Assembly (NCBI GenBank): GCA_003990705.1
Contig: AP018318.1
Location: forward strand, 6,366,001 to 6,430,000
From: Nostoc sp. HK-01
Lineage (GTDB): Bacteria; Cyanobacteriota; Cyanobacteriia; Cyanobacteriales; Nostocaceae
DNA length: 64,000 nt
Direction: 5' to 3'
Below, one piece after another: positions 17,572-27,082 of this stretch. Position 1 is the first letter of the stretch; each line of letters opens with the position of its first letter. Position numbers and translations under genes: made by a program. Below the pieces are notes generated by a model. It did not search any database. It was not told the origin of the DNA and saw only the letters and a list, made by a program, of their open reading frames with translations.

Positions 17572-17673
17572 GGATGTTTGAAAAGTCGTAAAGTATACCA
17601 ACAACCCCTCTCCAAACCTCTCCCCGAAACGGAGAGAGGCTTTGATGTTAGCAAAAATACTTTTCAAACAACC
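17572..17673. mobile_element. MITE-like element with 15-bp terminal inverted repeats
   Basis: GGATGTTTGAAAAGT at 17572-17586 is mirrored by ACTTTTCAAACAACC at 17659-17673 (one mismatch). The centre (17605-17643) is the same CCCCTCTCC...GGAGAGAGGCTT hairpin found inside the element at 3397-3550, although the ends differ. No target-site duplication is obvious. The rest of the gene-free stretch 17562-17977 shows nothing I can name. Confidence 0.65.
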
Positions 17674-17977
17674 TTTTATCGGATGTATTTATCTGCTGGC
17701 GATCGCACTTCACCCTCATTTATCAGTAAATCAGCGAAAGTCTTTACTAATGTTGTGATTATTTTCACCTTGTTGTTAAATTTACTTGATAATTGTTTCA
17801 CTAAGTCAGCAATTATTCCTTGATTTGCTCATATAATTGATTTTTTATACTAAACACAGAAACACAGAGTTGAATCAAGATTTATCAAGTTTCTCAAAAG
17901 TGTTTAACCTGCAACTTTCAAATGGCGGATTGTTAGCTAGACTTTAAACGCTATTATTGAAGTTTATTCAAACTATT

Positions 17978-18808
17978 ATGCACTGGTTATTATCTGGGCC
18001 GTTGACTGTTGAAAAATTAACGGTTAAGATTGCGGGTCTACCTGCATCTTTACAAGGTAAGAAGTTGGTGCAGATGTCGGATTTTCATTATGATGGTGTG
18101 GCTTTGTCTGATGAGATGTTAGAAAAGGCGATCGCATTTAGCAACCAACTAAAACCAGATATAGTAATCTTAACAGGTGATTATGTTACAACTAGTCCGC
18201 AACCAATTCATCAACTAGTTTTAAAATTAAAGCAATTGCAAGCTCAAGCTGGTATTTATGCCATACTCGGTAATCATGACATATATTACCGACATGCAAA
18301 AACAGAAATTACCAAAGCTTTAACTAACATTGGTGTGCGTGTTTTATGGAATGAAGTTGTCTATCCTTTTGGTAATGAATTAGCGCTAGTGGGACTCGCA
18401 GATCGTTATTCACCAGAATTCAATCCTGTGCCAGTAATGGAGCAACTAGACCCAAATATACCCCGAATTGTGTTATCTCATAACCCTGATACGGCGGAAA
18501 TATTACAAGCATGGCGGGTAGATTTGCAGTTATCTGGTCATAGTCATGGTGGTCAAATCGTGATTCCTGGCTTAGGGGCGGTTATAGCTTATCGCAAAAA
18601 AATAGTCCAAAAAATCCCCTACAAAATCCGCCGTTACTTTCCATTATTACGCCGAGAAAATTATGTCCTCCGTCATTGGGAATGGGCGCAGGGTTTACAT
18701 CGTGTAGGAAGCAATCTGCTATATGTCAATCGTGGTTTAGGAACTTATTCTCCAGGAAGGCTATTTTGTCCGCCAGAAGTGACATTGATTACCCTACAAA
18801 GAGAATAA
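17978..18808 (+). CDS. Metallophosphoesterase (YkuE/YaeI-like), copy 1
   Basis: A calcineurin-like phosphoesterase (276 residues). Metal-binding motifs are visible in order: SDFHYDG (about 36), LTGDYVT (about 67), LGNHDIYY (about 100), LSHNPDTA (about 168) and LSGHSHGGQI (about 188). Relatives hydrolyse phosphodiesters, including UDP-2,3-diacylglucosamine or lipid phosphates; the substrate here is open. I start at ATG 17978 because the tandem paralog begins with the same MHWL-x2-G-x-L pattern; an in-frame TTG at 17957 would add 7 residues. Basic patches around RKKIVQKIPYKIRR suggest membrane association. Confidence 0.92.
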   Translation: MHWLLSGPLTVEKLTVKIAGLPASLQGKKLVQMSDFHYDGVALSDEMLEKAIAFSNQLKPDIVILTGDYVTTSPQPIHQLVLKLKQLQAQAGIYAILGNHDIYYRHAKTEITKALTNIGVRVLWNEVVYPFGNELALVGLADRYSPEFNPVPVMEQLDPNIPRIVLSHNPDTAEILQAWRVDLQLSGHSHGGQIVIPGLGAVIAYRKKIVQKIPYKIRRYFPLLRRENYVLRHWEWAQGLHRVGSNLLYVNRGLGTYSPGRLFCPPEVTLITLQRE

Positions 18809-18894
18809 ATAGTGATTAAATTTTTACTATTTTTTAAGATGGTTTTTGTTATTTGATAAGCTGTAAACGCTGCTATGAGGAGTGTTTCTGCACT

Positions 18895-19728
18895 ATGCAC
18901 TGGTTGTTTACGGGACGTTTAAGTGTAGATAAAATAACGGTTAAGATTGCCGGACTGCCGCAATCTTTAGCAGGTACAACATTAGTACAGTTATCAGATT
19001 TTCACTATGATGGAATGCGCCTTTCGGAAGAAATGTTGCAAGAAGCGATCGCAGTTACAAATGAAGTAGAACCTGATTTAATTGTCTTAACAGGTGATTA
19101 TGTCACTGATGATCCTAGCCCAATTCATCAACTGGTGATGCGGCTCAAACATCTGCAAAGTCGCTGCGGGATTTATGCTGTACTTGGTAATCATGACATC
19201 CACTACAACCACTCCCAAGCAGAAGTTACAAATGCTTTCGCTAGTATTGGAGTTCATGTTTTGTGGAATGAAATCGCCTATCCTCTCGGCGAAGAATTAC
19301 CTATAGTCGGTTTAGCTGATTATTGGTCGCGGGAGTTTAATCCTGTACCTGTGATGCAGCAACTAGACCCACTAACACCGCGGATTGTTCTCTCTCATAA
19401 TCCTGATACTGCCAAGATATTAGAACAGTGGCGCGTTGACTTACAGCTATCAGGTCATACGCATGGGGGTCATATTGTCATTCCCGGTTTTGGCCCTGCG
19501 GTTTTTTATTACAAGAAGTTACTCAAGCAATTACCAAAAAAACTGCGCCGACGGGTGCCATTTTTATTTGATGATTGTTCTAAAGTAGTGAGATATTGGG
19601 AATGGGCGCAAGGATTTCACAAAGTAGCAAATAATCAGTTATATGTTAATCGTGGTTTAGGAACTTATCGACCAGGACGCTTGTTTTGCCCACCGGAAGT
19701 TACGGTGATTACTCTAGTTTGTCAATAG
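18895..19728 (+). CDS. Metallophosphoesterase (YkuE/YaeI-like), copy 2
   Basis: A paralog of the preceding gene with the same motif order: SDFHYDG, LTGDYVT, LGNHDIHY, LSHNPDTA, LSGHTHGGHI. Identity between the copies is high along the whole length, including the shared end NRGLGTY-x-PGRLFCPPEVT, so this is a tandem duplication followed by divergence. ATG 18895 aligns with the start of copy 1 and is preceded by AGGAG at somewhat long spacing (about 12 bases). The 86-base gap between the genes allows cotranscription. Confidence 0.92.
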   Translation: MHWLFTGRLSVDKITVKIAGLPQSLAGTTLVQLSDFHYDGMRLSEEMLQEAIAVTNEVEPDLIVLTGDYVTDDPSPIHQLVMRLKHLQSRCGIYAVLGNHDIHYNHSQAEVTNAFASIGVHVLWNEIAYPLGEELPIVGLADYWSREFNPVPVMQQLDPLTPRIVLSHNPDTAKILEQWRVDLQLSGHTHGGHIVIPGFGPAVFYYKKLLKQLPKKLRRRVPFLFDDCSKVVRYWEWAQGFHKVANNQLYVNRGLGTYRPGRLFCPPEVTVITLVCQ

Positions 19729-19768
19729 TCAATAGTAATTTGTTGTTAATTCTTTGATAAAAACTATT

Positions 19769-19815
19769 AACCGCCTAAGTTACGACCGATCAACATCAGT
19801 AACTACAGGCGGTTT
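19769..19815 (+). terminator. Long imperfect hairpin after the metallophosphoesterase pair
   Basis: AACCGCCT at 19769 pairs with AGGCGGTT at 19807-19814, and AGTTAC with GTAACT inside it. Only a short T-rich tail follows, so it could be a weak terminator or a structured RNA. Confidence 0.5.
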
Positions 19816-20253
19816 ATTAAACAATATGCAATCGTTCGAGAAGATTGAAAAAACAGAAGAATTAACTCAAATAAGGTGGACAAATGCAATCGTTGTTCTC
19901 AGACTTCAACATCCTTGATTCTAAATAGGCAGGCATTTCTGGCTGTATGTTCAAAAACCTCCAATAAAATCAATAGAATTAAGGCGAAAACACTTCCATA
20001 GGATGTGATAGTTGAGTTGCGATCGCGTGGATCTTAGAGCAGGAGGTACAGGCTCTAATTTCAAGTTTTTTATTTCACTTAAACTTAACCTTTTTGTACC
20101 TTGAATTTAATTTAGCACGCGGCAATTTTAATTACTATGTGTATTTACCAAATGTGAACACCGTTAATGTGTCGTAATATTCGGGTGAATTTTCTTAAAA
20201 TTGGTGAGGCTTTTTAATCACATTGATATTAAGTTTATTTAAGCAAAATGACT
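19816..20253. other. Gene-free stretch before cobL
   Basis: Part of the 557-base gap 19729-20285. Two very short frames exist at ATG 19826 (30 codons) and ATG 19883 (14 codons, with AAGGTGG just upstream). Neither resembles a known protein and they overlap each other. Nothing else can be named. Confidence 0.5.
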
Positions 20254-20275
20254 GAAAAACCCACCTGCGTGGGTT
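20254..20275 (-). terminator. Rho-independent terminator of cobL
   Basis: On the minus strand AACCCAC-GCAG-GTGGGTT is followed by a T-run. It starts 10 bases after the cobL stop codon and fits a canonical intrinsic terminator. Confidence 0.82.
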
Positions 20276-20285
20276 GAATCGAAAA

Positions 20286-21488
20286 TTATTTAACTGCTAT
20301 CCATTGGGTAACAGGAGACATCGCACGCCATCCGAGGAATTTACCAATAGGTTCTGCTTTTTGAATAGCAATCCGGGTAAAACTGCCGCCAACTTTTTCG
20401 TACCATTGAAATAAGGTTTGCTCACTTTCGATGGTGACAGCGTTAGCAACTAAACGACCACCAGGGGGTAGTGCTGACCAACAAGTGTCAAATAATTCGG
20501 CTGCTGTAACTCCACCACCAATAAAAATAGCGTCTGGTGTGGGTAAGCCTGGTAAAGCTGATGGCGATTTTCCGGCGATAATTTCTAGGTTGGGTGTACC
20601 CAAAGCTGTGGCATTATCGGCAATATATTGCAGTCTAGATGAATTTTGTTCAATGGCGATCGCTCGACACCGAGGATGGCTTCGCATCCATTCAATAGAA
20701 ATTGAACCACAACCCGCGCCGACATCCCACAAAAGTTCTCCTGGTAGGGGTGCTAAGGTTGATAAAGTAATCGCTCTGACTTCTCGTTTGGTTAATTGTC
20801 CATCATGATGATAGGCATGATCTGGCAATCCTGGTAATCTTGGTAAAGCGACAACGCCAATATCAGCCATACAATCAACGGCGATGGTATTCAAGTCAGC
20901 AATTTCTGTTTCACTCCAAGCTGCGGCTGTACTGACAATTATCCGTTCGTGAATCCCGCCGATACGTTCTAAGACAATCATTTTACTCTCACCATAGCCG
21001 CGACTTTTGAGGATTTCTGCCACAATTTGCGGGGTTTCCTTACCAGCGCTCAAAATTAATAACTTGGCTTGGGGATAAATATAAGACTGAAGCAAACTCG
21101 CAGGACGACCGCATAAACTTAAAGTCTCTACCTCAGTTAATGACCATCCCAGTTTGGCGCAAGCAAGGCTAAAAGCTGAAGGTGCGGGAATAATTGTGAT
21201 TTCTGAGATGGGAATATGTTTGGTTAATGTGACACCAACGCCGTAACATAGAGGATCACCGCTGGCTAAGATGCAGATTTGCTGACCACGACGGCTGATA
21301 ATTTCTGCGATTGATGCGGTAAAAGGAGAAGTCCAAGAAATTTTTTGGTGCTGGTCATCACTGGGAAGCATGGCCAAATGCCGATCGCCTCCCATAATAA
21401 CCTCAGCTTGAGCAATTATAGAACGGGCGATCGCACTTAAACCCTGTAATCCATCTTCGCCAATACCTATAATAGACAGCCATTTCAA
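20286..21488 (-). CDS. cobL: Precorrin-6Y C5,15-methyltransferase, decarboxylating (CbiE-CbiT fusion)
   Basis: This two-domain enzyme of corrin ring synthesis methylates C5 and C15 and decarboxylates the C12 acetate side chain. The N-terminal half (about 1-205) is a CobL/CbiE tetrapyrrole methylase: IIGIGEDGLQGL, GGDRHLAML, ILASGDPLCYGVG. The C-terminal half (about 215-400) is CbiT: DHAYHHDGQLTKREVRA, LLWDVGAGCGSISIEW (SAM loop) and DAIFIGGG. At 400 residues it has full fusion length. The MFS gene ends 4 bases before its start codon, so both share a transcript. Confidence 0.95.
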   Translation of the reverse strand: MKWLSIIGIGEDGLQGLSAIARSIIAQAEVIMGGDRHLAMLPSDDQHQKISWTSPFTASIAEIISRRGQQICILASGDPLCYGVGVTLTKHIPISEITIIPAPSAFSLACAKLGWSLTEVETLSLCGRPASLLQSYIYPQAKLLILSAGKETPQIVAEILKSRGYGESKMIVLERIGGIHERIIVSTAAAWSETEIADLNTIAVDCMADIGVVALPRLPGLPDHAYHHDGQLTKREVRAITLSTLAPLPGELLWDVGAGCGSISIEWMRSHPRCRAIAIEQNSSRLQYIADNATALGTPNLEIIAGKSPSALPGLPTPDAIFIGGGVTAAELFDTCWSALPPGGRLVANAVTIESEQTLFQWYEKVGGSFTRIAIQKAEPIGKFLGWRAMSPVTQWIAVK

Positions 21489-21492
21489 TGTT

Positions 21493-22698
21493 TTATTCCC
21501 CAGTCCTGATTCGAGAAACTTTCTTACACAAAAGAATACACAAAGTTACTACTAAAAAAGCAACTTCCGCCAATAAAAATGCACCGACAGATGTCAGACC
21601 AAGTTGTTTGATTAATAGTGAAACAATCGCTGTTCCGCCAGCACTACCACCAAAGTATAAACCTGTACCCAAGCCAGCCTGACTTGCGGGTAGTTTGCCT
21701 AGTGCGAAGGGAATCATACTGATCAACACTAAACTAAAACTCATCCCGAAAGCCAGAATTAAGGCGATCGCCAAAATATAATTATCGTTTAATATTGTTA
21801 ACCCCATCAAGCCTGTCATTGTTCCCAGACCCAGCAACATCGATTTATTTGCACCTAAATCTGCTGTCCAGTCTCCTAAAGGTACAGATGCAATTGCTGA
21901 GACTAACAGTATCTCAGAGGCGATAAATTCTACTTGCAATCCTGGGAGTTGAGTTTGTAATTCTTGGGGAAAAATGGCAAATAACAGGTTAATTTCAAAT
22001 CCTGTGGCTAAACCGATGACAAAAATCAAGCTTAACAACACATTCGGCGCAGTTGCAGATTTATCTTGATGATATATAGCCGGGACAAAATTTTGTTTGG
22101 GAGTGAATATTTGCAAAATATATGCGCCCAAGACTAAAGCGATCGCGCCTAACATAAAAGTAATCGATGCACCTAGACTAGAAAGTAAAGTGTTGAATAA
22201 TGGGGCGATCGCTCCCACTGTACCAAACACTAATACCAGAATGGCATTTGCTTGGGGTAGTTCTGTGGCGGGGACAAACTGAGTTAAAAGTGCGATCGCC
22301 GGGCCACGAAATATAATCATAGCGATCACCCAAGCCGTCATCAGCACGGGAATAATCCAACGAATACCTGTGGGTAAATTGTAGTCAGCTAACAACGAGA
22401 CACCGACAAACATTAACCCAGCTAACACCACCCCAAAGCTAATCATCGGTAAACGACTACCCAAGCGCTGCTGGATGCGATCGGAAATTCCCCCATTCAA
22501 AGGTTCAAGAACTGCGGCGATTAACCCTTGCACTATTCCCAGCCAACCAGCTAATTCAACTAATTCTAGTTCTTGTAATATTTTTGGTTGATAAAAAGCA
22601 TATACCATCCAACTGAGGATGATTGCTGCTAGTAAAGCCGCTAATCCCCAAACTTGTCGCCATAATATTTCCCGGCTGGTGTTGCAAGAGTTAACCAT
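21493..22698 (-). CDS. Major facilitator superfamily transporter
   Basis: A 401-residue membrane protein with about twelve hydrophobic helices. The A-motif-like loop LEPLNGGISDRIQQRLGSRLPMI (about 63-85) and the duplicated LGDWTADLGANKSMLL identify the MFS fold; the first resembles the GPH/sucrose-type branch. The substrate is unknown. It lies 4 bases upstream of cobL on the same strand, which suggests common expression and raises the possibility of moving a corrinoid-related compound, but no sequence feature proves that. ATG 22698 is the start. Confidence 0.9.
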   Translation of the reverse strand: MVNSCNTSREILWRQVWGLAALLAAIILSWMVYAFYQPKILQELELVELAGWLGIVQGLIAAVLEPLNGGISDRIQQRLGSRLPMISFGVVLAGLMFVGVSLLADYNLPTGIRWIIPVLMTAWVIAMIIFRGPAIALLTQFVPATELPQANAILVLVFGTVGAIAPLFNTLLSSLGASITFMLGAIALVLGAYILQIFTPKQNFVPAIYHQDKSATAPNVLLSLIFVIGLATGFEINLLFAIFPQELQTQLPGLQVEFIASEILLVSAIASVPLGDWTADLGANKSMLLGLGTMTGLMGLTILNDNYILAIALILAFGMSFSLVLISMIPFALGKLPASQAGLGTGLYFGGSAGGTAIVSLLIKQLGLTSVGAFLLAEVAFLVVTLCILLCKKVSRIRTGE

Positions 22699-23246
22699 TC
22701 TTCTGCCTTATACCCGTGGTGTGATTTTAAGACAAATTCTTCTATTTAAATCGCATTAAAAATTGCACAATTGGCAAACAGGAAAATGCTTACCTTGTAC
22801 AATTCATAACACCTAATTCATAAAAGGCAAGTAGGACTTAGTGATATTACCAATAATACTTTCACTAAAAAATAACCTTACCTACATAATTTTTATCACC
22901 ATGAATTTAGCAATTTCACTCATCCCTAGATTCACTTAACGTTATTTACTGTACATCTTGAATATCCGCAATTGAGTTAAATACTTTCTAAATTGTATGT
23001 TTAACGACAATTTCAGCTATTTTTGCTTTTAGATAAACATTACCATATTAACTAATTTATGTTATCTAACTTTGTATATAATCGATTATTTAATTAGTTA
23101 CCCAGATTACATCAATAAAATCACTATTATGTCAATTTCCATGCTGGTACAGCAGTCAGATTTAATTTTTGAAACATTAAATTAGATTGCTATAGACTCA
23201 TATAGTTTCAATGTACTGAAAATGGATGGTGCGGACAAATTATACT
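22699..23246. other. AT-rich gene-free stretch
   Basis: Between the MFS gene start and the end of the glycosyltransferase gene. It must contain the promoter of the MFS-cobL unit. I see no RNA gene, repeat or convincing small gene; a short frame at 23222 overlaps the glycosyltransferase on the other strand and is dismissed. Confidence 0.6.
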
Positions 23247-24857
23247 TTAACGTGAGCTTTGAGATTTACGTAATTCCCAAAGTGAGTAATATTCATTTCG
23301 ATAAACAAGATTTATTGGGGATTGGTATTGAGTTGCTAATTGCTGTCGCCAAGTGTGAGAAATATTCAAGAAAAAAACCTGACTATAGGTATCAGAAATA
23401 TTCGGAATAAGTTGAGTGTTGACCAATTTAAACCGAACTCGTGGCTCTACAAGATAACTTAAAGAAAACACATTGCCATAATTAATTCCTTCAGCATTGC
23501 TAATTAACAATGGACGTGCAGAGCGATTAATAATTTGAGCAGCTTGGAGATTATTGTAACTTACTCCTTTATGCGACCAAGTTTCAGCTTGATAATATAC
23601 CCGCGAAGAAACTAGTCCACCAATAATTAATAGCGCTATAATTGTTTGCCAGATTCTTCGCCTTGTTAAACTGCCATTATAAAGTTGTGTAGCTAATAAA
23701 TAAATAACAGCAATCTGCATACCTAAATAAGACGGCAAAAAATATGGTTCAGAACCTAGCTTAATTTCACCAGATATTAAGGCTGGTAAGATTAATGGTA
23801 GTGATGGTACTACAATCAAAATCACAATAAATAACCAAACTTTATAGTTCGTAGTGCGACAAAGTAAATAAATCGCGCATCCTATTAAAATTACCAAAAA
23901 TGCACAGATTAAATAATTGAAATTGTTATCTAATACCAAATCTAAATCAAAAAAGATTCTACTGATTTGTCTCAGTAAAAATGGTAATAAAGATATTGGT
24001 GCTAACTGCGTTTGTATTCCCTGATTTGACAGTAAAAACTGAAAAAATTTAGCTAATCCAATGATCATCCAAGGAATAAAAGCAAAAAAAGCCACAATGG
24101 AGGCTAATAGATAAGCTCTAACAGTTTTATTTAGCTGAAATTGGGAAATTGTGATGACATAAATACTATGTGCGATCGCTAAAAATCCACTCCATAAACT
24201 GGTATAGAGACTTAATACTAAAGTGACTGTATAAAGGCTCCAAATAGTAAACTGGTCTGGAGGTAGTTTACCTGGAGGTTTTGATTCTAAACGTAAGGCT
24301 CGCAGGAGTGCAGCGCTGCTGATGATAATAGTGACTAACCAAAGAATATATTCTTGGGCTTCTGTGGCATATATTAAGTAAATTGGCGAGACAGCGGTAA
24401 TTGCGATCGCTAACCAAGGTAATGATAATGGGACAACAAATAATTCCCGACATAACCAATAAATACCAGGAAATACTAATAAGCTAATACAAGCCGATAA
24501 ACTTCTAATGGCTGTAACAGAATTGCCAAAAATTCCTAACCAAAATCGGGCGATCGCATAATAAAGCGGTGGATGCTGGGGGTCTTCCTTCGCTAACGAC
24601 ATAATCGTATCACTCAGTCCCTTTTGTTGATTAATACCTTGGAACTGAGCAAAACTTTCGGAGGTAATTACACGACCATTAAATAATTGCTGTTTGACTT
24701 CCGCAACTGTATAACCAGAAATTCGCAATGATGTATATGTTTCATCATGGGAATAAACTTTGCTATCTAGGTTAAAAAAGCGAAACAATACAGACATCAC
24801 CAGCAAAACAATAATTAAAAACCGCAACCAACCAGGAATGATTGTGTTCTGCTGCAT
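23247..24857 (-). CDS. GT39/ArnT-like membrane glycosyltransferase
   Basis: A large polytopic protein (about 536 residues) of the dolichyl-phosphate-mannose/ArnT type, which transfers sugars from polyprenyl-phosphate donors on the outer face of the membrane. The first periplasmic loop has the expected acidic pair in YSHDETYTS after RFFNLDSKV, followed by DPQHPPLYYAIARFWLGIFGNS, the family's second loop motif. About eleven hydrophobic helices follow, then a soluble C-terminal part (about 430-536). I start at ATG 24857; an upstream in-frame TTG at 24899 lies within a HIP1-containing segment. The acceptor is unknown. Confidence 0.85.
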   Translation of the reverse strand: MQQNTIIPGWLRFLIIVLLVMSVLFRFFNLDSKVYSHDETYTSLRISGYTVAEVKQQLFNGRVITSESFAQFQGINQQKGLSDTIMSLAKEDPQHPPLYYAIARFWLGIFGNSVTAIRSLSACISLLVFPGIYWLCRELFVVPLSLPWLAIAITAVSPIYLIYATEAQEYILWLVTIIISSAALLRALRLESKPPGKLPPDQFTIWSLYTVTLVLSLYTSLWSGFLAIAHSIYVITISQFQLNKTVRAYLLASIVAFFAFIPWMIIGLAKFFQFLLSNQGIQTQLAPISLLPFLLRQISRIFFDLDLVLDNNFNYLICAFLVILIGCAIYLLCRTTNYKVWLFIVILIVVPSLPLILPALISGEIKLGSEPYFLPSYLGMQIAVIYLLATQLYNGSLTRRRIWQTIIALLIIGGLVSSRVYYQAETWSHKGVSYNNLQAAQIINRSARPLLISNAEGINYGNVFSLSYLVEPRVRFKLVNTQLIPNISDTYSQVFFLNISHTWRQQLATQYQSPINLVYRNEYYSLWELRKSQSSR

Positions 24858-24921
24858 AGTTAGATAAATTATGAATATATGAGGGCGATCGCTACTCAAC
24901 TTCCACTAAAAGCTTTTTTGC

Positions 24922-25737
24922 TCAAGGCAAACTCGGTTTTTTGGCAAAACATTTCGGTAAATGCCATCTTGTGAAGTTTTCTAGATTGGAAATTGTTAAA
25001 AAATCAATTGTTTTAAACTGCCGATCAATCGCAGGCAAACTACATATTTTCGCCCCAATACTTAAATAAGCTTGGACAATCTTCGGAATGTTTACCTCAT
25101 ATTTATCTAAACAATATTGATCAATTTCTAAACCATATTGCGAATTGGGATAAACTAAAATACTTGAATGTGTGAAATGATTTTTTTGAAAAAAATGATA
25201 TGTACAAGCGGCTTCTCTAGCAGATTGTGTCATTAACGAAGCACAGCCAAAAAAATATTTATTTTGGCTCCAAATCAGATAATTAGCTAATCCTTCCCAT
25301 AGTAATAGTAACGCTTGACTGTTACGAAATTCTTTAGCAATACACGCACGTCCAACTTCCACAGATGCTTGTAGCACATTATCAGGAATTGTGTTGAGAT
25401 TAAACACATCAGCAGCATCAAAACCCAACCCTTGAGATGCCATTTGATAAGTTTGCATCCGATAAGTGCCAATTGTTTGACCAGTCTGTTGAGAAATCAG
25501 CATCAAATGATGACAAACTTCATCAAACTTGTCTCTATCCATCTGGGTTAGGCTAGAACTAGAAAATCCTAAACCTAGTTCCCGATTAAAGACTTCAAAC
25601 CGCAAGCGGAAGATAGATTCTAATTCTTCTTCAGTTGAGGCCAGGCGCAAGATGTACTTATCGGTTTGCAGGACTGGAAAATCTGCCAAAGAAGAAGAAT
25701 TGAGTGAATAATTGATGTTGCGGTAAGAAATTTCCAT
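24922..25737 (-). CDS. GNAT-fold N-acyltransferase (OlsB/hemolysin-like)
   Basis: The 271-residue protein has the pattern of the acyl-ACP-using GNAT family that includes ornithine lipid synthase OlsB and homoserine-lactone synthases: FRLRFEVFNRELG (about 43-55), DEVCHHLMLISQQTGQTIGTYRM (about 73-95), VEVGRACIAKEFRN (about 126-139) and YFFGCASLM. The substrate is not clear; possibilities are an amino-acid-containing lipid or another acylated small molecule. The gene lies 64 bases upstream of the glycosyltransferase on the same strand, consistent with a lipid or envelope unit. Confidence 0.85.
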   Translation of the reverse strand: MEISYRNINYSLNSSSLADFPVLQTDKYILRLASTEEELESIFRLRFEVFNRELGLGFSSSSLTQMDRDKFDEVCHHLMLISQQTGQTIGTYRMQTYQMASQGLGFDAADVFNLNTIPDNVLQASVEVGRACIAKEFRNSQALLLLWEGLANYLIWSQNKYFFGCASLMTQSAREAACTYHFFQKNHFTHSSILVYPNSQYGLEIDQYCLDKYEVNIPKIVQAYLSIGAKICSLPAIDRQFKTIDFLTISNLENFTRWHLPKCFAKKPSLP

Positions 25738-26179
25738 CTGTCTTCCAACTTAGATGTGCGGAGATATCCTAGTAAATTCATACGCTTGATCAAAACATTC
25801 GATGCACTAATATATCCAAGCGTTACAGACGCAATTGTCTAGGATATATTTCCAGAAAGGTTTTCTGATAAATCTTGACTTGGGAGCGTGTCAGGTTTAT
25901 CTGATAATTCTTGCTAAACCTCTTCTGAAAACAGAGTTGATTTTCCCATTTCATCGACAATTCCTCTCTGCGTCATAATTTGAGAAGTCAGCAGAGTCAC
26001 CAGAGTGAGAAATGGGTGCTTTTATTATGCCTATGGCTAGGAAAAAAATCTGGCAATAAGATACAAATTTGACGAATACATAGATTAATTTTGTTGTCAA
26101 TAGACAATTTTTCGAGATAGAGCAGGGGAGCAGTGATGTCAAGTTTGTATAAATACCAAAACTCTCCACCTGCGCTACA
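25738..26179. other. Gene-free stretch between acyltransferase and radC
   Basis: A frame at 25951-26202 overlaps the end of radC and reads as low-complexity hydrophobic sequence with no family signature, so it is not called. Nothing else recognised. Confidence 0.6.
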
Positions 26180-26911
26180 TCAATCAAATTGAGGATAGTC
26201 ATTCCATAAAGTTGTTATTTCGCGCAAACTTTGGTGATTTCCATTACCTAAAATTACATGATCTAGCAACGGAATACCCAATAACTGCGCTCCTGCTAAT
26301 AATTGACGAGTCAATTCTATATCTTCTTGACTAGGTTCAATGTTCCCAGAAGGATGGTTGTGGGCGACTATTACTCGTGTTGCACCTTGACGAATTACTT
26401 CCCGAAAAATTTCTCGTGGCGAAGCTAGGGTTTCGGTAGCAGTACCAATGCTAATAACTTGTGTACCTAACAAACGATTTTTAACATCCAATAACAATAC
26501 TGCAAAACGTTCTTGGGTTTGCCACATTAAATCTTGACTAAGCGCCGCCGCCGCCGCCATTGGACTATCAATTGCAGCGCCATCTGAAGGGCGGGAGAGA
26601 AAGGCACGTTTGCCTAGTTCGACAGCAGCTAAAATGCTGGTGGCTTTTGCTGGGCCGATACCAGGAACTTGCATTAATTCTGCTGGGGTAACTTCTCGTA
26701 AAACTGCCAATGGGTCACGTTGGTGTTTGCTTAATTCTTGTAAAAGATATTGTCCCAAACCCACTGCTGAGAGTTTTCCTGGCCCTTGACCAGTGCCTAA
26801 AAGAATTGCAATTAACTCCGCTGTTGCTAAAATTTTGGGGCCATGAGTCATCAAACGTTCACGCGGACGTTCATTTGTGGGGATGTCGGCAATTCTCAGA
26901 CAATAGGTCAT
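26180..26911 (-). CDS. radC: RadC family protein (JAMM/MPN+ domain)
   Basis: The protein (243 residues) has the two-part RadC layout: an N-terminal UPF0758 helix-hairpin-helix region ([51 protein letters not shown]) and a C-terminal JAMM domain with the zinc site [14 protein letters not shown]. Despite the name, a direct repair role is not established; JAMM domains are usually metalloproteases. I take ATG 26911 as the start; an in-frame TTG at 26923 would add 4 residues. It is not in an obvious operon. Confidence 0.94.
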   Translation of the reverse strand: MTYCLRIADIPTNERPRERLMTHGPKILATAELIAILLGTGQGPGKLSAVGLGQYLLQELSKHQRDPLAVLREVTPAELMQVPGIGPAKATSILAAVELGKRAFLSRPSDGAAIDSPMAAAAALSQDLMWQTQERFAVLLLDVKNRLLGTQVISIGTATETLASPREIFREVIRQGATRVIVAHNHPSGNIEPSQEDIELTRQLLAGAQLLGIPLLDHVILGNGNHQSLREITTLWNDYPQFD

Positions 26912-27037
26912 AGAAGCATTCAAAGAATAGTTACCGAGATGGAACTATTTTTAGTTATCCCTTGTTTGCGCTCAAAATTATCTTAATTTGAGAAAATCTT
27001 TAATTTTGGCAAGTACTAGAGCATCAATTCACTAATC

Positions 27038-27068
27038 AAAAACCTCCTTCCCTACTAGGGAAAGAGGT
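27038..27068 (-). terminator. Rho-independent terminator of the UPF0016 gene
   Basis: On the minus strand ACCTC-T-TTCCCTA and TAGGGAA-G-GAGGT pair around two bases and are followed by five T. It begins 15 bases after the stop codon of the UPF0016 gene. Confidence 0.78.
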
Positions 27069-27082
27069 CAACCTATTTCTCT

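Noticed and set aside
17542-17823. Frame of 93 codons after the sugar permease
   Set aside because: Most of it is the MITE-like element, and it overlaps the permease 3' end without a ribosome-binding site.
23222-23410. Frame of 62 codons before the glycosyltransferase stop
   Set aside because: Overlaps the end of the glycosyltransferase gene on the other strand and has no family signature.
25951-26202. Frame of 83 codons downstream of radC
   Set aside because: Starts inside radC, low-complexity hydrophobic sequence, no ribosome-binding site.
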